Part shown: positions 1 to 8,584 of the stretch, in pieces
Numbering within the stretch: the first letter of the stretch is position 1
Layout: each line of letters starts with the position of its first letter
Origin: Betaproteobacteria bacterium
GTDB lineage: Bacteria; Pseudomonadota; Gammaproteobacteria; Burkholderiales; Thiobacteraceae
DNA length: 64,000 nt
NCBI GenBank assembly: GCA_024641855.1
Contig: JAHECG010000002.1
Span: 52,089-116,088 of the forward strand
Direction: 5' to 3'
Program-made: the position numbers and the translations under genes
Notes under the pieces: model-generated
The model's database searches: none
Seen by the model: the letters and a program-made list of their open reading frames with translations, nothing else
What the model was told of the DNA's origin: nothing

Positions 1-1150
1 AAATGATCTCGCCACTCACAGGTGCATGAACTTCACTATCCAACATGAATTCACGAAGTTGTAGCGTTGCCATATTCGCAAACAATGGGATATTGCTTTG
101 CACCAAACCCAGCGCTTCCGAGACATTCCGAGCCCGGGTGTAATTTTTAAATTTAGCCTTTAGTAAGGGTTCATCGGCAGGCTCCACTGGATTGCCCAGG
201 ATGTACTCGACTACCTCGTAACCTTGATTCATCGCCTGCTTAATCAGCGGATAACCGGCTAAGGCACCGACGATGTAAAGACCAGGAACATTCGACTCAT
301 AGGTGGCAGAAACTTGCGGTACGGCATCCATATTGGCATTGGGGAACTCGATGCCAAAACTTTCTACCAACTTTCTCGGGGGAATTGCACCCAAACGGGC
401 AATGATGCGATTGCAGGCGATATTCTCTACGCCCTGCGGCGTTTGTGCGACGAAACAAATGGGCTTGCCATCGGTTTCTAGGGCTTCGACTTTAATCGCT
501 GTAGTGCTGTATCGGCACTCCAATTTACCTTCACCTATTGCCTTGTTGATTAAGTCAATATTCCCTTGTTTAACCCGCGCAAATTCCTGTGAGCGATTTA
601 TCAGAATAACGCGATTGTTTGCAGTCAAGGCGATTGCATTTTCAATCCCTGCATCCCCCGCACCAACCACAATGATAGTCTCTCCAGAATATTCATCTGG
701 GTCATCGAGTTGATACTGGACTAACTCAATATCTTCACCGGGCACACCCAATTTACGGATATTTCCTTGCAAGCCGATACCGAGAACAACATTCTCTGCT
801 GCATAAGTTTCACCGCTTGCTGTCTTAATCTGAAAGGCCCCTTTAGTGCCCGTAATCGATGTTACGGCCGCACGATACTGAACATTGACCTTATATTTAT
901 CTAATTCATTGTTCCATTTATCTAGAATCGTTTCACGCTTACCCGCTTCAAACGACATAGGGCTGCGCAAAGGCAAGATGGTTGGTTCATCCATCACATG
1001 TTTGCCTTTTTGATAACGATATATCGTATGCGAAGCGTGATCTTCGGCTTCTAGCAAAACATGTGGGACGCTCAACTCAGCGGCATGCGCGGCACAAGAG
1101 AGCCCACCAGGACCAGAACCAATGATGGCGATTTTTACACTGTTCGTCAC
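1..1150 (-). CDS. FAD/NAD(P) oxidoreductase, probably with C-terminal cyclic-nucleotide-binding domain (partial)
   Basis: This reading frame is absent from the ORF track because it runs off the left edge; I translated it by hand. It starts at a GTG that overlaps the stop of the pentaheme gene (GTGA). The N-terminus carries the FAD-binding motif GSGPGGLSCAA, and a second dinucleotide fold VVGAGDAGIENA near residue 150 suits NAD(P)H. This is the two-nucleotide-fold plan of thioredoxin-reductase-like and YpdA-like flavoproteins. No CxxC redox motif is visible, so a disulfide reductase role is unlikely. The last visible residues (PLFANMATLQLREFM...SGEII) resemble the start of a cyclic-nucleotide-binding domain, which would continue outside the window. 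There is no signal peptide, so it should be cytoplasmic. As the last visible gene of the cytochrome operon it may pass electrons between NAD(P)H and the membrane cytochromes; that role is inferred from context. Confidence 0.8.
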   Translation of the reverse strand, partial: MTNSVKIAIIGSGPGGLSCAAHAAELSVPHVLLEAEDHASHTIYRYQKGKHVMDEPTILPLRSPMSFEAGKRETILDKWNNELDKYKVNVQYRAAVTSITGTKGAFQIKTASGETYAAENVVLGIGLQGNIRKLGVPGEDIELVQYQLDDPDEYSGETIIVVGAGDAGIENAIALTANNRVILINRSQEFARVKQGNIDLINKAIGEGKLECRYSTTAIKVEALETDGKPICFVAQTPQGVENIACNRIIARLGAIPPRKLVESFGIEFPNANMDAVPQVSATYESNVPGLYIVGALAGYPLIKQAMNQGYEVVEYILGNPVEPADEPLLKAKFKNYTRARNVSEALGLVQSNIPLFANMATLQLREFMLDSEVHAPVSGEII

Positions 1151-2469
1151 TTTACCGATCCTTTTGCGATACTGGATTTAAGTGCGCGCAAGGCTTGCTC
1201 AAAGCTCGCAGAGCGATATTTCTCATCGTTGGCAACCAGCGCAAGCAAACGTGTCAAATCAGCGCGTAGCGTGACCGTACGCAGCATGCCACTTCGGCCC
1301 ATGAAATCAGCAACACTTTGCACCGCCATGACAGCCTGTTCAGCCCCTTGATAATCTCCATATTGACCATCAAGTCCTTCGTCGATCAGTCCGATCATGA
1401 TGTTGCGTAAATCATCGGCAGAGAATCGGTGTGCACTGATCTTGGGAATTAGTTTGGTAATGGAATCTTGCACAATGCGTGCCTTTTGCAAACCATCATT
1501 ACCATCAGCGATCGCATGATGCATGGCTGAAACGGCAGCGGCCAGTTCCGCAGCCTCTTTGACATCGATGCGTTTCGCGATTTGGCGCAACATCAGGAAA
1601 GTCGCGTCGTTAATGCGCACAATACCCGGGCCCGCACCGACACGCGCGGCTGTATTACGCTTATCACTCATGTTGTGGTGGCAAGAGTGGCAATCGAATA
1701 ATACCAACTCCGGAAATAATCCATCACGCCCACGAGGACCCAGCAACAATCCTAGTAACTCTTGAGAGTACACCGCTTGCCCTATGGCCCAGGCACGTAC
1801 GCCATCCCATGAGCCTTTTCGCTTGTGCCAATCCTCATCAATCCGGAAATGGGCAGGACCGATTTGCGTGAAGGTATCTAATTCGAAGCTCATACGTGGG
1901 TGGCCAGCCGCCATAATACGGTGCGTCACGAATTTCTTTTGCGTTCCTAAGTGACAGGACAAGCACAACTGCACACGAGCAACATCATTCTCTGTCGGAT
2001 AAAGTCCTTTTTCCAAATTACCCGCGTGCGTTGCTTTCAACTCTACGTGACTTTTTATCCATCGCTCACCTGCACCATGGCAAGCCTCACAGGAGACACC
2101 ATCGCTGATGGTGAATTTTTCACCGTGCTGCGCCGGCGCCGGATTGTGCGCATGGCAATCCAGGCATAGCGCCGATTTATGGGCCGGTTCTTTTAAGCCA
2201 AGTTTCTTTGCAATATCTTTTGAGCGATCGTTGAGGAGTACCGCATAGGCACGCGAATGTTTGTCTGTGCGGATCCATGTGACATACTCATTTTGCAATA
2301 CATTTGAGTCTTTCCAGGTCTCGATCGAACCATGACAGAGACTGCTCGAGCAACTTGCCACGCCTAACGACTTGTCATGTGCGTATTGGGGTAGCACGTT
2401 TTCGGCCATGGCAATGCTTGAAACAAGCAGGGACAACACAATGGCAACTAAAGTGGTGGGTTTCATCAT
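1147..2469 (-). CDS. Periplasmic pentaheme c-type cytochrome, cytochrome c554-like
   Basis: A 440-residue exported protein with a signal peptide ending near AMAEN. It has five heme-binding motifs: one unusual CX4CH (CSSSLCH, about residues 40-46) and four ordinary CXXCH (CLDCH near 102, CEACH near 128, CLSCH near 168, CHSCH near 260). The spacing and the early motifs resemble the cytochrome c554 family, which carries electrons in the periplasm. The C-terminal 170 residues have no heme motifs and look helical. It starts at an ATG overlapping the stop of the decaheme-LVIVD gene and ends overlapping the flavoprotein start, so it is translationally coupled on both sides. An electron-shuttle role between inner- and outer-membrane cytochromes is inferred; no enzyme activity can be assigned. 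Confidence 0.85.
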   Translation of the reverse strand: MMKPTTLVAIVLSLLVSSIAMAENVLPQYAHDKSLGVASCSSSLCHGSIETWKDSNVLQNEYVTWIRTDKHSRAYAVLLNDRSKDIAKKLGLKEPAHKSALCLDCHAHNPAPAQHGEKFTISDGVSCEACHGAGERWIKSHVELKATHAGNLEKGLYPTENDVARVQLCLSCHLGTQKKFVTHRIMAAGHPRMSFELDTFTQIGPAHFRIDEDWHKRKGSWDGVRAWAIGQAVYSQELLGLLLGPRGRDGLFPELVLFDCHSCHHNMSDKRNTAARVGAGPGIVRINDATFLMLRQIAKRIDVKEAAELAAAVSAMHHAIADGNDGLQKARIVQDSITKLIPKISAHRFSADDLRNIMIGLIDEGLDGQYGDYQGAEQAVMAVQSVADFMGRSGMLRTVTLRADLTRLLALVANDEKYRSASFEQALRALKSSIAKGSVK

Positions 2470-5400
2470 GGTTTCACCGTCGCTGTAGGTGGCATTTTAA
2501 CCGTCCAGGGCGTGCCATCTGGTTTGAGGTAAAGCTTTCGCTGTTCCTCCAGATTGAAGGGGCGCGAACCAACACGCCCGAAGATCGCAACTTGGCCGCC
2601 TGTTTCATCAACTCCCCGATCACGCTCCAAACCGCGCGAAAGTGCCAACGCAGGACTTTGTGTTTTCTTTTGTGCGATTAAGTGTGGCTTTGGATCCGGT
2701 GTGAAGCCATAAAATTTTGGCTGTATTTCCGGTGAAGTCAATTGCAGCACTTTCAACCCATTGCGACCGTCAGCTACATAACCGATTAAAGAGGCATTGG
2801 TGGTTGCCACGACTACGTCACGCGCATCGTTTAAGCTACCGTCGGCTGTAAATTTCTGATACAGCTTAGGCTTCTCTGGGTTTTCAATATCCACAATCAC
2901 CAAACCTTCTGGCCCAGCCGCCACATAAGCAAAGCTACGCGCAATGTACACGCGATGTGCGTCTTTCAGTGGAATGAAAGCCCCCTCAACCACTTTCGCA
3001 CGCTCCGGTAAAGTGATATCGACAATCCGCAGTCCGGTATCATCAAGCACGGTCAAATAGCGGAATTGCAGTGCGCTAGAACGAATACCTTTCATCGGAA
3101 TGACTTTGGTCACAACCGGTTTCAATGGGTCATTCAGGTTAAGGATGACCAGACCTGCATCGGCCGCAATATACGCATAGTAGCCACCCATGGTGATATG
3201 CCGCGCACCATTCAAGATGCCATTTTCATTCCATGTCAGGGCGCGTGTCAGGTAATTGTTCTGTGGATTACCGTCTTGCAAGGTATTCACATCCGACAGG
3301 ATCAGACCTTCCTTGGCATCTGTAATAAAGACGTAGTTATAAATCGGATGCATGGGTTGCTCTAGATTGTCATGCCGAATTATTTCTGTATTTTTAAGCG
3401 GTGCGACGGGTTGATTGGTCGGCAATGCCATACAAGTCGCGTTCGTCGAAGCAATGTGCGTATCGTGCCCCAATGGCGAAAATGGGGCTGTCAGTATGCG
3501 CTGCGAAATGCCTTTATTGGCAATGGATGCGACATCGTAGACCCGCATCCCTCCAGCGCCTTCTGCAACATACAGATATTCGCCCCGTAGCTGAATGCAG
3601 GAAGCATTACCTTCCGTAGTATGGTTGTGCGCTTCCGGCAATTCCAGACCGCGCTTTTGGTGCTCAGCATAAAAATCCGGGTACGCGTAGCGATGCAGGT
3701 AACTGCCAATGACGGCTTGTGGCTCTTCCCACTCGGTGACTTGAATACCTTCTACGTGCTTCTCTTCGCCCAAGAAAGCATCGTAGCCGACAAATCCTAC
3801 AAAACCGGTTCCGTGCAACAACAACTGCGCCATGATGGCGTTGTTGTCGTTCTTTGGCGATAAATGACAATCATCACAAGTCTTGGTTTCAGTTTTCCGC
3901 TCGGTATGCGCATAGTGTGGCGCGAACGCTTGGCTCGAATAGCCGCTGGCGGCCGTCGGCGGCTGTTGCACATAAATATGTTCTCGATTGATATTGGTAG
4001 ATGACAATACCAACGCAGAAGACGAACGCACCGGCGCAATTTTTCCACCCTTCGATGGACCGTGTATCCCTAACTGGAACATTTGATCACGTGCGACTTG
4101 GGGGTTATAAGTTGCAAAATTTCGCGTCTCGCCACCTTCGTAATGCTGACGCTCGGTTTTATCATTAGCCTCGATCGGCAGATGACACCCTGCACAACTG
4201 GTAGTCCAAGACGTATGGCAAGTCTGGCATAACATCCGACTATCTTTATGCGCACGTTTATTGGCCGGCACTGACGCGTCCCAGCGTTGCTGATAATCAT
4301 CAAAGCTGCCTTCGGCTACGAGTTTAGCGTGCGCGGCTTTTTCATTGTATTTAGCATGTTTCGGATTAACCGAATCTTTGACCAGCGACATCTCCCATTC
4401 CTTATCGGGATAGAGCGAGGAACGTTGGAACAATTTACCCTCGCGCCATTCAAAGCGCTTGCGACCGTCCGGGGTGCGCAACAGACTCATATCCATACCG
4501 CCCGGCTTTGCCGCAGGACCCGTGGTAAATAGGGTCGGATAATTATCCACAGTACCATGGCAGTCTTCGCAGGTGATTTCGATAGCATCTGCCACTTGTG
4601 TATAGATAAATCCGTTGCCGTGGGCATCTTGTGAAAAATGGCAATCGACGCAATGCATTCCCAGATCGACATGAATGGACTGAAGATGTACGGCCTTCTT
4701 AAATTTTTCAGGATCCGTATCAGATACCTTGCCGCCATCCTTGTCCAAAAGCGTACCTTTACGATCACGTTTGTATATGGCGCGGAAATTCCAGCCGTGC
4801 CCGTGGTAATCGGCGAACTGGGTATCTTGGAGTTTCGGATTTAGGTCAAACACATTTTTTAGAAACTCCGGATCGCTCCAATTTCCGCGTACAGCAGCCC
4901 CCTCAGGATTACGCTTATAAATCTCGTGGCGCTCTTTATCTGTTGGATAACGTTGTTTCTTCGGCCACATAAAAGGCGCATCCGATTCGTAATCCCACAT
5001 GGTGTAGCCGTAGAACGTGTTCACAAATACATTCGGTTGATGCATGTGACAAATCATGCATTGTGAAGATGGAATAGCCCGCGTGAACTCGTGTTTTAAG
5101 GGATGGCCTGACTTATCTTTGGGGATCGTCGGGTCTGCCGTAATCGTTTTTCCTTCATGACCAAATTTTGCATAGGGGCCTGAATGAAATTCTTGACGGT
5201 CATTGGCATACACGACATGGCATCCAGCGCATCCGGATGAACGATAGTCGCCGGGTTGCTCATTGGTACCCAGAAACCACATAAACGGGTCGTTTAAGCG
5301 CGTCTTCGTAATATTGAGTACCGGAATCGCGATGCGCGAACCTGTCCCCGGGCCGCGATTGGACTGCTTGATATCCGGCCTACCGGGCTCATCCAATAAT

Positions 5401-6224
5401 TGTAAACGCCCGGTACTATTCGGAATGGCAATTTCCGGAAATTGACTACTAATAACGCGACCACCGCGTTCAAACACACGGAAAATATCAGCCGGCGGAA
5501 CAGTCTCCCAAGCGGGAAGCGGATAATACTGCGCAACGATCCCCTTTTCGATCAGTCTTTGTTTCTCAGACTCCGACAAATTCGGTGGTAAAGGACTTTT
5601 AATCGAAGCTGCTTGCCCATCTTCGGTATAAGCCTCACCCAACACGCCACGCTTAAACGGAAGAATTCCATTGTTATAGGCGCCGCCATTCCACAACATA
5701 GCGCCGGTCGACATCAGGCTACGTTCTGCCGCTTGAATGACGGTGAGGTGGCAGGCACCACAGGCATGCCGCACCACACGGTAATCAGACGGATTCATGA
5801 AACGAATGAATGCTGGGCTCTCTTGGTTAATTAACGTGAATGAACCTTGTGGATTCGCAGAATCTGGCGTGCGCCATTTCTCAGGAAAGCGCGGCAAAAT
5901 ATGCGCTTCATTCATCGCATCCGCATAAGCACTATGATTTTTACCTTTATAAATTGCATTTTTTGGTTTTTCAATTTTGACATTACCACCATGGCAATCG
6001 ACACAACCCAGAATGACTGCTGGATTACTATGCATGGTGTGACGGTCGGTAGCCGTGTGGCAAGTAACACATCCCGCAGATTTCGCATCTGCTTCGCGCT
6101 GCGTCTGTTTTTCTGGCGCAGGTGGCGCTGTTACCTTAATTTTTTCAGCTACATGGCCCGAAGTGCTGGCCTGAATGCCTACCGAAACCAGGATTAACAG
6201 TAGTGTTACAGTGAGTTTCTTCAT
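2466..6224 (-). CDS. Secreted decaheme c-type cytochrome with C-terminal LVIVD beta-propeller repeats
   Basis: A 1252-residue protein with an N-terminal signal peptide (cleavage near IQAS) and no lipobox. I count ten CXXCH motifs: CVTCH, CVDCH, CGACH, CAGCH, CMICH, CVDCH, CEDCH, CQTCH, CAGCH and CDDCH, spread from about residue 52 to about 780. The last 400 residues hold about six LVIVD-type repeats (for example GLVIVDIENPEKP, GLRIVDITLPERA, GLVILNLNDPLKP), which usually form a beta-propeller in cell-surface proteins. The ATG at 6224 overlaps by one base the stop of the beta-barrel gene upstream, so barrel and cytochrome are probably made in step. By analogy with porin-cytochrome complexes it may sit in or outside the outer membrane. 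It is not a recognisable MtrA, MtrC or OmcA relative. Confidence 0.85.
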   Translation of the reverse strand: MKKLTVTLLLILVSVGIQASTSGHVAEKIKVTAPPAPEKQTQREADAKSAGCVTCHTATDRHTMHSNPAVILGCVDCHGGNVKIEKPKNAIYKGKNHSAYADAMNEAHILPRFPEKWRTPDSANPQGSFTLINQESPAFIRFMNPSDYRVVRHACGACHLTVIQAAERSLMSTGAMLWNGGAYNNGILPFKRGVLGEAYTEDGQAASIKSPLPPNLSESEKQRLIEKGIVAQYYPLPAWETVPPADIFRVFERGGRVISSQFPEIAIPNSTGRLQLLDEPGRPDIKQSNRGPGTGSRIAIPVLNITKTRLNDPFMWFLGTNEQPGDYRSSGCAGCHVVYANDRQEFHSGPYAKFGHEGKTITADPTIPKDKSGHPLKHEFTRAIPSSQCMICHMHQPNVFVNTFYGYTMWDYESDAPFMWPKKQRYPTDKERHEIYKRNPEGAAVRGNWSDPEFLKNVFDLNPKLQDTQFADYHGHGWNFRAIYKRDRKGTLLDKDGGKVSDTDPEKFKKAVHLQSIHVDLGMHCVDCHFSQDAHGNGFIYTQVADAIEITCEDCHGTVDNYPTLFTTGPAAKPGGMDMSLLRTPDGRKRFEWREGKLFQRSSLYPDKEWEMSLVKDSVNPKHAKYNEKAAHAKLVAEGSFDDYQQRWDASVPANKRAHKDSRMLCQTCHTSWTTSCAGCHLPIEANDKTERQHYEGGETRNFATYNPQVARDQMFQLGIHGPSKGGKIAPVRSSSALVLSSTNINREHIYVQQPPTAASGYSSQAFAPHYAHTERKTETKTCDDCHLSPKNDNNAIMAQLLLHGTGFVGFVGYDAFLGEEKHVEGIQVTEWEEPQAVIGSYLHRYAYPDFYAEHQKRGLELPEAHNHTTEGNASCIQLRGEYLYVAEGAGGMRVYDVASIANKGISQRILTAPFSPLGHDTHIASTNATCMALPTNQPVAPLKNTEIIRHDNLEQPMHPIYNYVFITDAKEGLILSDVNTLQDGNPQNNYLTRALTWNENGILNGARHITMGGYYAYIAADAGLVILNLNDPLKPVVTKVIPMKGIRSSALQFRYLTVLDDTGLRIVDITLPERAKVVEGAFIPLKDAHRVYIARSFAYVAAGPEGLVIVDIENPEKPKLYQKFTADGSLNDARDVVVATTNASLIGYVADGRNGLKVLQLTSPEIQPKFYGFTPDPKPHLIAQKKTQSPALALSRGLERDRGVDETGGQVAIFGRVGSRPFNLEEQRKLYLKPDGTPWTVKMPPTATVKP

Positions 6225-8584
6225 TAGAAAGTGAGCAGTAGATTAAAGAGTGCTGAATATTGGCGCGCATCAACTGCGTTACCATAGATTTCCTTTAAGC
6301 CCTCCAGCGGCTCCAAGGTGGCGAACGACGCATTCAACACTACGTTTTGTGAGAAGTAAGGCCGATATTGAATCCCGACTGAAAGGTCGTATCCAAGCCT
6401 AGTGCTATGGAGTCGTTGGTTACGCAGCACCGCCAGCGAAGATAAATTATCGAATTCTAAATAATTCGCATTGGTAATCACGCGCAACCGCGGTGTAATA
6501 TCGAAATCCGCACCAACGCCAAACAAATGGATGCCTGGATTGGTGAAGTTCGACTGACCATGTTCACGTGAGGTTCGTAGATTTGCCAGGATGCCATTAC
6601 GCGTTGATAACGCAGTACCGCCACCACCAATCAACGGTACTGATTGACGAATAAAGTAGCTGGTATCAGCGCCTGCAAATTGTGGATTTTCTAAAACGGA
6701 GTCAAAGCCACCCGCTTTATTATCATAAGGATCCTTATCACCAGAAGCCCAAAGTGCACTGGCACGTACGCGATACCAATCGAAGTCTCGAGATAATTCC
6801 ATCGCCCCAAAATAAGCGCTAATATCTTCTTTGACACCGGACAGTTGTCCTTTGCTTACGTTACCCGTTGCGTAATAGCCAGATAAATTAAGATTCCAAC
6901 GTCCAAAGTGGCCATCTCCATTCAAGCCGAGATAGGTAACATCATAATTATAGGGTCGCCCGGATCCGAAAATTGCAGGACGTTCCAAGAACCCATTATC
7001 GTTAAAATAAAGGGGGCGGCTGCCTTCGCGATTACGACTGTGCAGAACTGTACCTTGTGTGGTAAAGCCAAGCACTGGCGTATCTTGGCTATAAACGTTA
7101 AACAGGAACAAGTCTTCTTTACGCAAGCTTTGGCTAATATCATTCAAGCCACTATTGGTATCTTTTTCCAAACGACGAAACCAGCCAAGATTGTATTGCA
7201 ACGTGTTATTAGCACGCGTACCAAACAAACGCACACCCAAAGGTTGGTCAAGAAATAGAAAGCCACGAAAATCGGCGGTGATGGGCTGAATGCCGACGCG
7301 CAAGCTATCAAAGTCGTAACGATCAGAAACGTTGCGCAAGTGCTTATCAACGAACAACTCTTGTACGGCTGCAAAGCTATCGGTACGCGTAGGACCATTA
7401 GCAGGATTAACATTTACTGCGCGCACTTCTTGAGTATGCGTGTAGTTAACATTGAAAACCGGAACAAAACGGAATTCGTAATCCGGTGGTTTAAACGTTG
7501 TATTACCCTTGATCAACGCAAAGTTGAAAATTGCAGTTTCCGCCAACGTGTATTGCTTGCCGCGTCCAAAAGTGCCATTGGAGCCAGCATTCAGCGTGGA
7601 TTGCGCGCCCACAGGCGTTGGCAACCGTCGCGCTTCAATTAAGGTGTCAGAAATCGCGCCAAAGTTAAAAAACCATTCATCGCCCAGCACATCCTGTAAC
7701 ACGGGTAGATCACCCTTAATCACATTTGGGTTATACGGGTCGAGGATATTGTAGGGCAGTAAATTCAGCGCCTTCACCAGACGCCAGCGATCCCGTATCG
7801 GAATTTCCTCGCGCACCAGATAAGGCGCTGGTGGTTCAACTTGTGACGGATCAATGATAGGAAGTCGAGGCTCAATAGGCGCACCTTGTGGACGGCTGCG
7901 TACGACGGCCGTTTCTTTTTCCTTTTCTTGCGCAGCGACAACTTCTGCGGCTTGCGCTTTCGTTAAGGATTCTGTCCGACGCGGATCCAATTGGCCTGCC
8001 GCATAATCGATGCGCCGATCTTTCGGAAATGGCTTAATAACTAACGTCGAACCCGTCCCGGTAGGTGCATTGAATATCCAAGCTTCACCACCACCAAAGC
8101 GTTTTACGCGATACCAATCGCCTTGTTTTAGATCTGCATCGAGTTCGACGCTTTGCTCTATGCGTGCAATCACTGGCAAGGATTGATCAGGGTGCTCATA
8201 GACAGCAACACTCGGCGCCAGCACTTGAACCAAGTAATGTTGGGTTGTTATCTCCGCCGCTGACTCAGCCACGGATGTAGACGCGCTTGCCATGTGGATC
8301 AAATCCGACCGAACCCAACCTTCCCGATCTAATACCGCAGGTTTAGTTCGCCGAATTTTGCTCCATCCATTCTCCTGTTGCAGTACCTGCACTATTTCGC
8401 CCCGGTACATCACAGCCAAGATGCGTTCATCTTCTCCCGGACCTGCACGCATGCGCGATGCGGTTGCAACTTCCGCTTGCGTCTCGACGGCTGCAGCCAA
8501 TACAGGTTGCACCCAAATCATTGGCGCTGTCAGCGCAAATAGGGACGCTACCATTAAACGAAGTTGTCTATTTTTATTTGCCAT
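6224..8584 (-). CDS. Outer-membrane beta-barrel protein with N-terminal SH3-like domains
   Basis: A protein of about 786 residues. I chose the ATG at 8584 (MANKNRQLRLMV), which overlaps the stop of the preceding gene by 11 bases. The track start at 8623 would overlap by 50 bases and put extra residues before the signal peptide. After the signal peptide (ending near PVLAAA) come two bacterial SH3-like segments: one containing MRAGPGEDERILAVMYRGE and a second around YLVQVLAPSVAVYEHPDQ. A charged Ala/Glu-rich linker follows. The remaining 500 residues alternate polar and aromatic/hydrophobic residues as in a beta-barrel, and the protein ends in phenylalanine (LLLTF), as outer-membrane proteins commonly do. 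Its place directly before a secreted decaheme cytochrome suggests it is the barrel sheath or anchor for that cytochrome. The SH3 segments may contact peptidoglycan or a partner. Confidence 0.75.
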   Translation of the reverse strand: MANKNRQLRLMVASLFALTAPMIWVQPVLAAAVETQAEVATASRMRAGPGEDERILAVMYRGEIVQVLQQENGWSKIRRTKPAVLDREGWVRSDLIHMASASTSVAESAAEITTQHYLVQVLAPSVAVYEHPDQSLPVIARIEQSVELDADLKQGDWYRVKRFGGGEAWIFNAPTGTGSTLVIKPFPKDRRIDYAAGQLDPRRTESLTKAQAAEVVAAQEKEKETAVVRSRPQGAPIEPRLPIIDPSQVEPPAPYLVREEIPIRDRWRLVKALNLLPYNILDPYNPNVIKGDLPVLQDVLGDEWFFNFGAISDTLIEARRLPTPVGAQSTLNAGSNGTFGRGKQYTLAETAIFNFALIKGNTTFKPPDYEFRFVPVFNVNYTHTQEVRAVNVNPANGPTRTDSFAAVQELFVDKHLRNVSDRYDFDSLRVGIQPITADFRGFLFLDQPLGVRLFGTRANNTLQYNLGWFRRLEKDTNSGLNDISQSLRKEDLFLFNVYSQDTPVLGFTTQGTVLHSRNREGSRPLYFNDNGFLERPAIFGSGRPYNYDVTYLGLNGDGHFGRWNLNLSGYYATGNVSKGQLSGVKEDISAYFGAMELSRDFDWYRVRASALWASGDKDPYDNKAGGFDSVLENPQFAGADTSYFIRQSVPLIGGGGTALSTRNGILANLRTSREHGQSNFTNPGIHLFGVGADFDITPRLRVITNANYLEFDNLSSLAVLRNQRLHSTRLGYDLSVGIQYRPYFSQNVVLNASFATLEPLEGLKEIYGNAVDARQYSALFNLLLTF

